A stretch of DNA of 64,000 bases from the NCBI GenBank assembly GCA_942486035.1, contig CALNXK010000038.1:1241001-1305000 (forward strand), in the 5' to 3' direction. A program made the position numbers and the translations under genes. This document shows positions 61,298-64,000 of this stretch, in pieces (the first letter of the stretch is position 1; the number at the start of each line of letters is the position of its first letter). Under the pieces are notes generated by a model. That model did no database searches and was not told the origin of the DNA. It worked only from the letters and a program-made list of their open reading frames with translations. The DNA comes from Porites lobata. Its lineage: Eukaryota; Cnidaria; Anthozoa; Scleractinia; Poritidae.

Positions 61298-61908
61298 TTC
61301 CTGGGCTGAAGGTTCTCGGGAACTGGCGTTGGGAATTCGTCCATTCCAGGGGATATTGCCTTGAACCGCTCTGTCTGAAAACGGGAGATTAAGTCGGCGC
61401 GCTCGTTAAGCTTCCCTGGAAGATGACGAGCCGTAAAGAAAATATTGAATTTAAGAGTAGTTAACACCATATCCCTGATGAGAATCATAACTATCTTATA
61501 TTTAGACGTCTGCTTATTGATTATGTCCACTAAGGCAGCGTTATCGGTCACGAACGTCACACATTTATCCGCCAACTGATCCCCCCATATATGTAACGCA
61601 ATTACGATAGGAAACAATTCTAATACCGTGATGTTCAGTGATTGCCAAGACTCGGGCCAACTACCATAAAACCAATGTGTTTTAAATAAAGCCCCGTATC
61701 CTTTAGAACCAGCTGCATCTGAAGTAATTTCATATCGTGAAGCGGACATTCTTTCATCCAGAAAAAATGTGCGACCATTGTATTGCTCCAAGAACGATAG
61801 CCAAACGATTAAATCACTTTTGGCGTCTTTGTTTAAACGGATTTTAAAATGGGCCTTCGAATTCCTCTCGTAAGATCGATTAGCCTCCTCCACAAAACCA
61901 CTGAACAT
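61282..61908 (-). CDS. DIRS-like RNase H domain
   Basis: 208 residues from ATG 61908. RNase H signature residues: Asp in EITSDAAGSKGYGALF, Glu in ITVLELFPIVIAL, Asp in TFVTDNAALVDII, and the C-terminal HLPGKLNERADLISR. It removes RNA from the RNA/cDNA hybrid. It overlaps the RT-end frame upstream and the recombinase frame downstream, typical compact DIRS organisation. A frameshift near 61870-61905 separates it from the RT. Confidence 0.85.
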   Translation of the reverse strand: MFSGFVEEANRSYERNSKAHFKIRLNKDAKSDLIVWLSFLEQYNGRTFFLDERMSASRYEITSDAAGSKGYGALFKTHWFYGSWPESWQSLNITVLELFPIVIALHIWGDQLADKCVTFVTDNAALVDIINKQTSKYKIVMILIRDMVLTTLKFNIFFTARHLPGKLNERADLISRFQTERFKAISPGMDEFPTPVPENLQPRNWSLS

Positions 61909-62145
61909 GTAAAGTTTAAGAGGCCAATTAATGACTGAAGTTCGCGTAGCGTGACCTTACGCCGCTTATAAAAATCCAGCAGCATCGTGCGACATTTCTC
62001 GAGTTTGTCCTCCGGCAATCGAGCTTCCATGGGAATAGAATCTAGAGTAATCCAGACAAAAGGCAATTCGGTCTCGGGTCCTACGGTTTTCTCGGGCGCA
62101 ATGGGAACGCCTAAGTAGTTACAAAGTGAACTGAACCGTGACAGT
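61833..62145 (-). pseudogene. DIRS-like reverse transcriptase, C-terminal part only
   Basis: From about 62145: LSRFSSLCNYLGVPIAPEKT, then TELPFVWITLDSIPMEARLP, EKCRTMLLDFYKRRKVTLRE and LQSLIGLLNFTCSVV. These are the thumb/connection motifs following the RT catalytic site in DIRS and related elements. The catalytic core upstream is missing; the element is cut at about 62145-62155, where the ankyrin-related sequence on the other strand begins. Confidence 0.82.
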
Positions 62146-62193
62146 TGCAGAACTCAAAGCTAGACTAGATATTTCCGAGAAAGACACTAGCAG

Positions 62194-62466
62194 GTTGCGT
62201 TCTCCCAGAAAGACATCAAGGAACCTCTAGTAGAGCATGGTGGAGATATTAATGTCCTAGACGCAGACGGGTTTACTCCTCTGCAGTTGGCAGCCATTCG
62301 TGGAAACATGAAAGTTGCAAAAAAGCTTGTTGATCTTAAGGCTGATGTAAACTTGACCACAGCAGATGGTAAAAGGTGCGGTTGATTATGCAAAAATGAA
62401 TGAAGAAGCGGAAATTGAAGAGTTTCTAAAGTCAAAAAAAGGTCTGTTTAACAAATTTTGGAACAG
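62194..62466 (+). pseudogene. Ankyrin-repeat exon with a frameshift
   Basis: Bounded by an acceptor-like CACTAGCAG and a donor-like AACAG/GTATAT. Encodes VEHGGDINVLDADGFTPLQL followed by AAIRGNMKVAKKLVDLKADV, a good ankyrin repeat, and NLTTADGK. One extra A in the run at about 62371-62374 shifts the frame; beyond it AVDYAKMNEEAEIEEFLKSK continues the family. Ankyrin repeats bind protein partners. Either a host gene exon on the plus strand with a sequencing or assembly error in AAAA, or a dead copy next to the DIRS insertion. Another ORF on the opposite strand here is a shadow. Confidence 0.6.
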
Positions 62467-62469
62467 GTA

Positions 62470-63642
62470 TATGCATTTCAGTCTCATGATCGTATTGCCG
62501 TCGCCACTCTACAGAGTCTTGACAAGTTTTGTCATGTTTTCTTGAAATGTTTAAGAGCCACTCTCCCTAATCACCGCGTGAGGGCCGGCACAAGGTCGGA
62601 AAAATGGGCCCCTTGATATTTCGTCCAGAGATAAACTATGATATGCTAAGAATCGTGATATAAGTTTTAGGTTCTAGAGTTTTTACATTTTTGAGAAAAT
62701 TACGAAAAACCGTCGACAACCCGTGAAGCCGAAAAATCTCAGAAATGAGGTCAAATTTCATGATCAGATAATCGAACTCGTTTGAAGGCGCATAGCAAAT
62801 TATGGTTTTCCTTAGTTTATAATTTCAGTTGGGAGGTATTGCTAAGCTGCTTTGATTATATTTTAGACTTACAATTCTAATTCCGAATTCCTGGAGAGCA
62901 AGCGAAGAGAACCGAAATTTCTAGACTTTGAAAATCAAAAATTCTATACCGTTTTCAAACATCTCAAAACATACTCGGTATTATGTAGAATTCTTTCAAA
63001 ATTCAATTCTAGCAAGTACAAGAGTTGTTTTTGAACGTGATATAATTTTTTGCTTGGCAAAAGTTATTTCTGAGGCGAGCGGCCCCATGCAAGTTGACCC
63101 AGTTTGACCTTTCGGAGAGATGTTGTTTAACCTATGCAAACAATTTCTTTTTCTTGTTGATGTTGCACGCAATGCATTTAGCGGTTCATTACATGGCCAC
63201 TGCAAAAATTTAGGTAAGATTTTCCATCATGATATAAAAATACACAAGACTTTTTCACGTCTTTTGTTCCAAATATTCAATACAGTAGGTCACTCAATTG
63301 CTTTCGCTCAAAATACCTTTTTCTTTCAAGTTAAAACGGGACAACTTCCCTTTTTCTCCTTAGTGCACTCAGCTCAGTGGGCAGTGGAAAATAGCTAAGA
63401 GTTCGTAACCACACCCTATTCATTCCCCCATTTCCCCTACTCCACCCTTGCGCTAACGTTGAATTTAAAGTGAGTGAAAACAAAATGTATTTGGGGTAAA
63501 GGGCGGCCCATTCCATTTTTTTATTAAGGGGGGGGGGGTGGGGGGACTGGAAGATTTTGAAAACAAAATTGCGCGGGCGCAACGGCCCGAAAACAAATTT
63601 CCTGCAGAGCGCAAAGTTATATAGATCCCCTGCAGCATCTTA
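62470..63642. other. No gene seen
   Basis: AT-rich; a G-run (63530-63546). The 92-residue frame at 63120-63398 has no motif. Confidence 0.5.
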
Positions 63643-64000
63643 GGGTGCGTTCGATTGGGAAATCTGGATTTAGATTTTAAAATCCGGATTTCGGATTTGG
63701 ACTCGAACGCGAAATCCGAAAACGGATTTCAACGCTGAGATATTTGTTGTTGGATTTTCATTTTTAGCGTTCGATTGGGAAATCCGAAAAAGGATTTGAA
63801 AAACTGTCCTTAAGAACAGCGGTCTTGCACGCGCACGCATACTTAGCAAAAAGAAGACCACTGTTCACGAGAATAGTTTTGCAAATACTTTTCGGATTTC
63901 CCAATCGAACGGTAAAAAGGAAATCCATGAAATTCGGATTTGGATTTCTTAATTGAAATCCACCCTGAGGACGGATTTCCGTTTTCGGATTTCGCCCTCG
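63643..64000. mobile_element. Start of a GGGTGCGTTCGATTGGGAAA family MITE
   Basis: After TTA, the sequence GGGTGCGTTCGATTGGGAAA opens a region of inverted AAATCCGGATTTCGGATT words, including a complete inner inverted pair (GCGTTCGATTGGGAAATCCG at 63768 and CGGATTTCCCAATCGAACG at 63893). The outer right end should lie beyond the window. TTA plus GGGTGCGTT resembles the PIF/Harbinger-type ends at 54845. Confidence 0.65.

Noticed and set aside
63120..63398. 92-residue ORF as a host gene
   Set aside because: No motif, no splice context, Phe/Lys-rich AT-driven composition.

Overview
The window is eukaryotic nuclear DNA. It has long introns with GT/AG splice sites, is AT-rich, and is packed with animal-type transposable elements: non-LTR retrotransposons, a Penelope-like element, a DIRS-like element, a Polinton-type integrase, PIF/Harbinger MITEs, a tRNA-derived SINE and foldback hairpins. 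This mix, together with several repeat families I associate with corals, suggests a cnidarian, most likely a hexacoral. That is inference; no species-diagnostic gene is present.

One host gene dominates. Six exons on the minus strand (coding from 56925 down to 7382, about 49.5 kb) join with every junction in phase 0. They give a 336-residue protein with four membrane segments, a Tyr-rich loop holding two Cys and an N-glycosylation site, and a Pro/Gly-rich tail with three 10-residue repeats and a PPAY motif. It looks like a CD20/MS4A-type tetraspanning membrane protein. A 5' non-coding or additional coding exon probably lies upstream. Almost everything between 7.4 and 57 kb is therefore intron.

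Layout. 1-1.5 kb: end of a TIR transposon fused to a Polinton-type integrase, then a small coiled-coil ORF. 2.65-5.5 kb: two decayed LINEs tail to tail. 6.2-7.2 kb: MITEs. 7.4-8.3 kb: last two exons. 11.4-14.3 kb: a repeat family with 0.5-kb inverted arms. 14.4-16.4 kb: Penelope-like element with an open RT/GIY-YIG frame and three hammerhead-ribozyme-like motifs. 16.4-19.6 kb: TIR-like element with palindromic satellites and an OTU-protease pseudogene carrying a 2A-like motif. 19.6-22.7 kb: duplicated intron segment split by other repeats. 23.85-24.0 kb: exon 4. 25.6-26.8 kb: TTAA- and TAA-flanked DNA elements. 26.85-31.3 kb: a LINE interrupted by two dateable insertions. 32.2-34.65 kb: exons 3 and 2. 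36-45 kb: several TIR elements and a LINE end. 45.8-47.3 kb: kinase-like fragment and minisatellites. 48-49.3 kb: large inverted repeat. 49.7-51.5 kb: TIR element with a nested MITE. 52.1-52.5 kb: SINE. 53-56.5 kb: MITEs and one unknown ORF. 56.8 kb: first coding exon. 59.4-62.15 kb: 5'-truncated DIRS-like element. 62.2-62.5 kb: ankyrin-repeat exon with a frameshift. 63.6 kb to the end: another MITE.

Many insertions could be bounded by exact target-site duplications, and several are nested, so a relative insertion order can be read. I see no new defence or metabolic system. The most unusual items are the OTU/2A gene in its palindromic element, the ribozyme set of the Penelope element, the five-fold motif array beside the DIRS recombinase, and several TIR elements that keep what look like first coding exons. 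Family assignments come from recognising motifs by eye; no database search was run.
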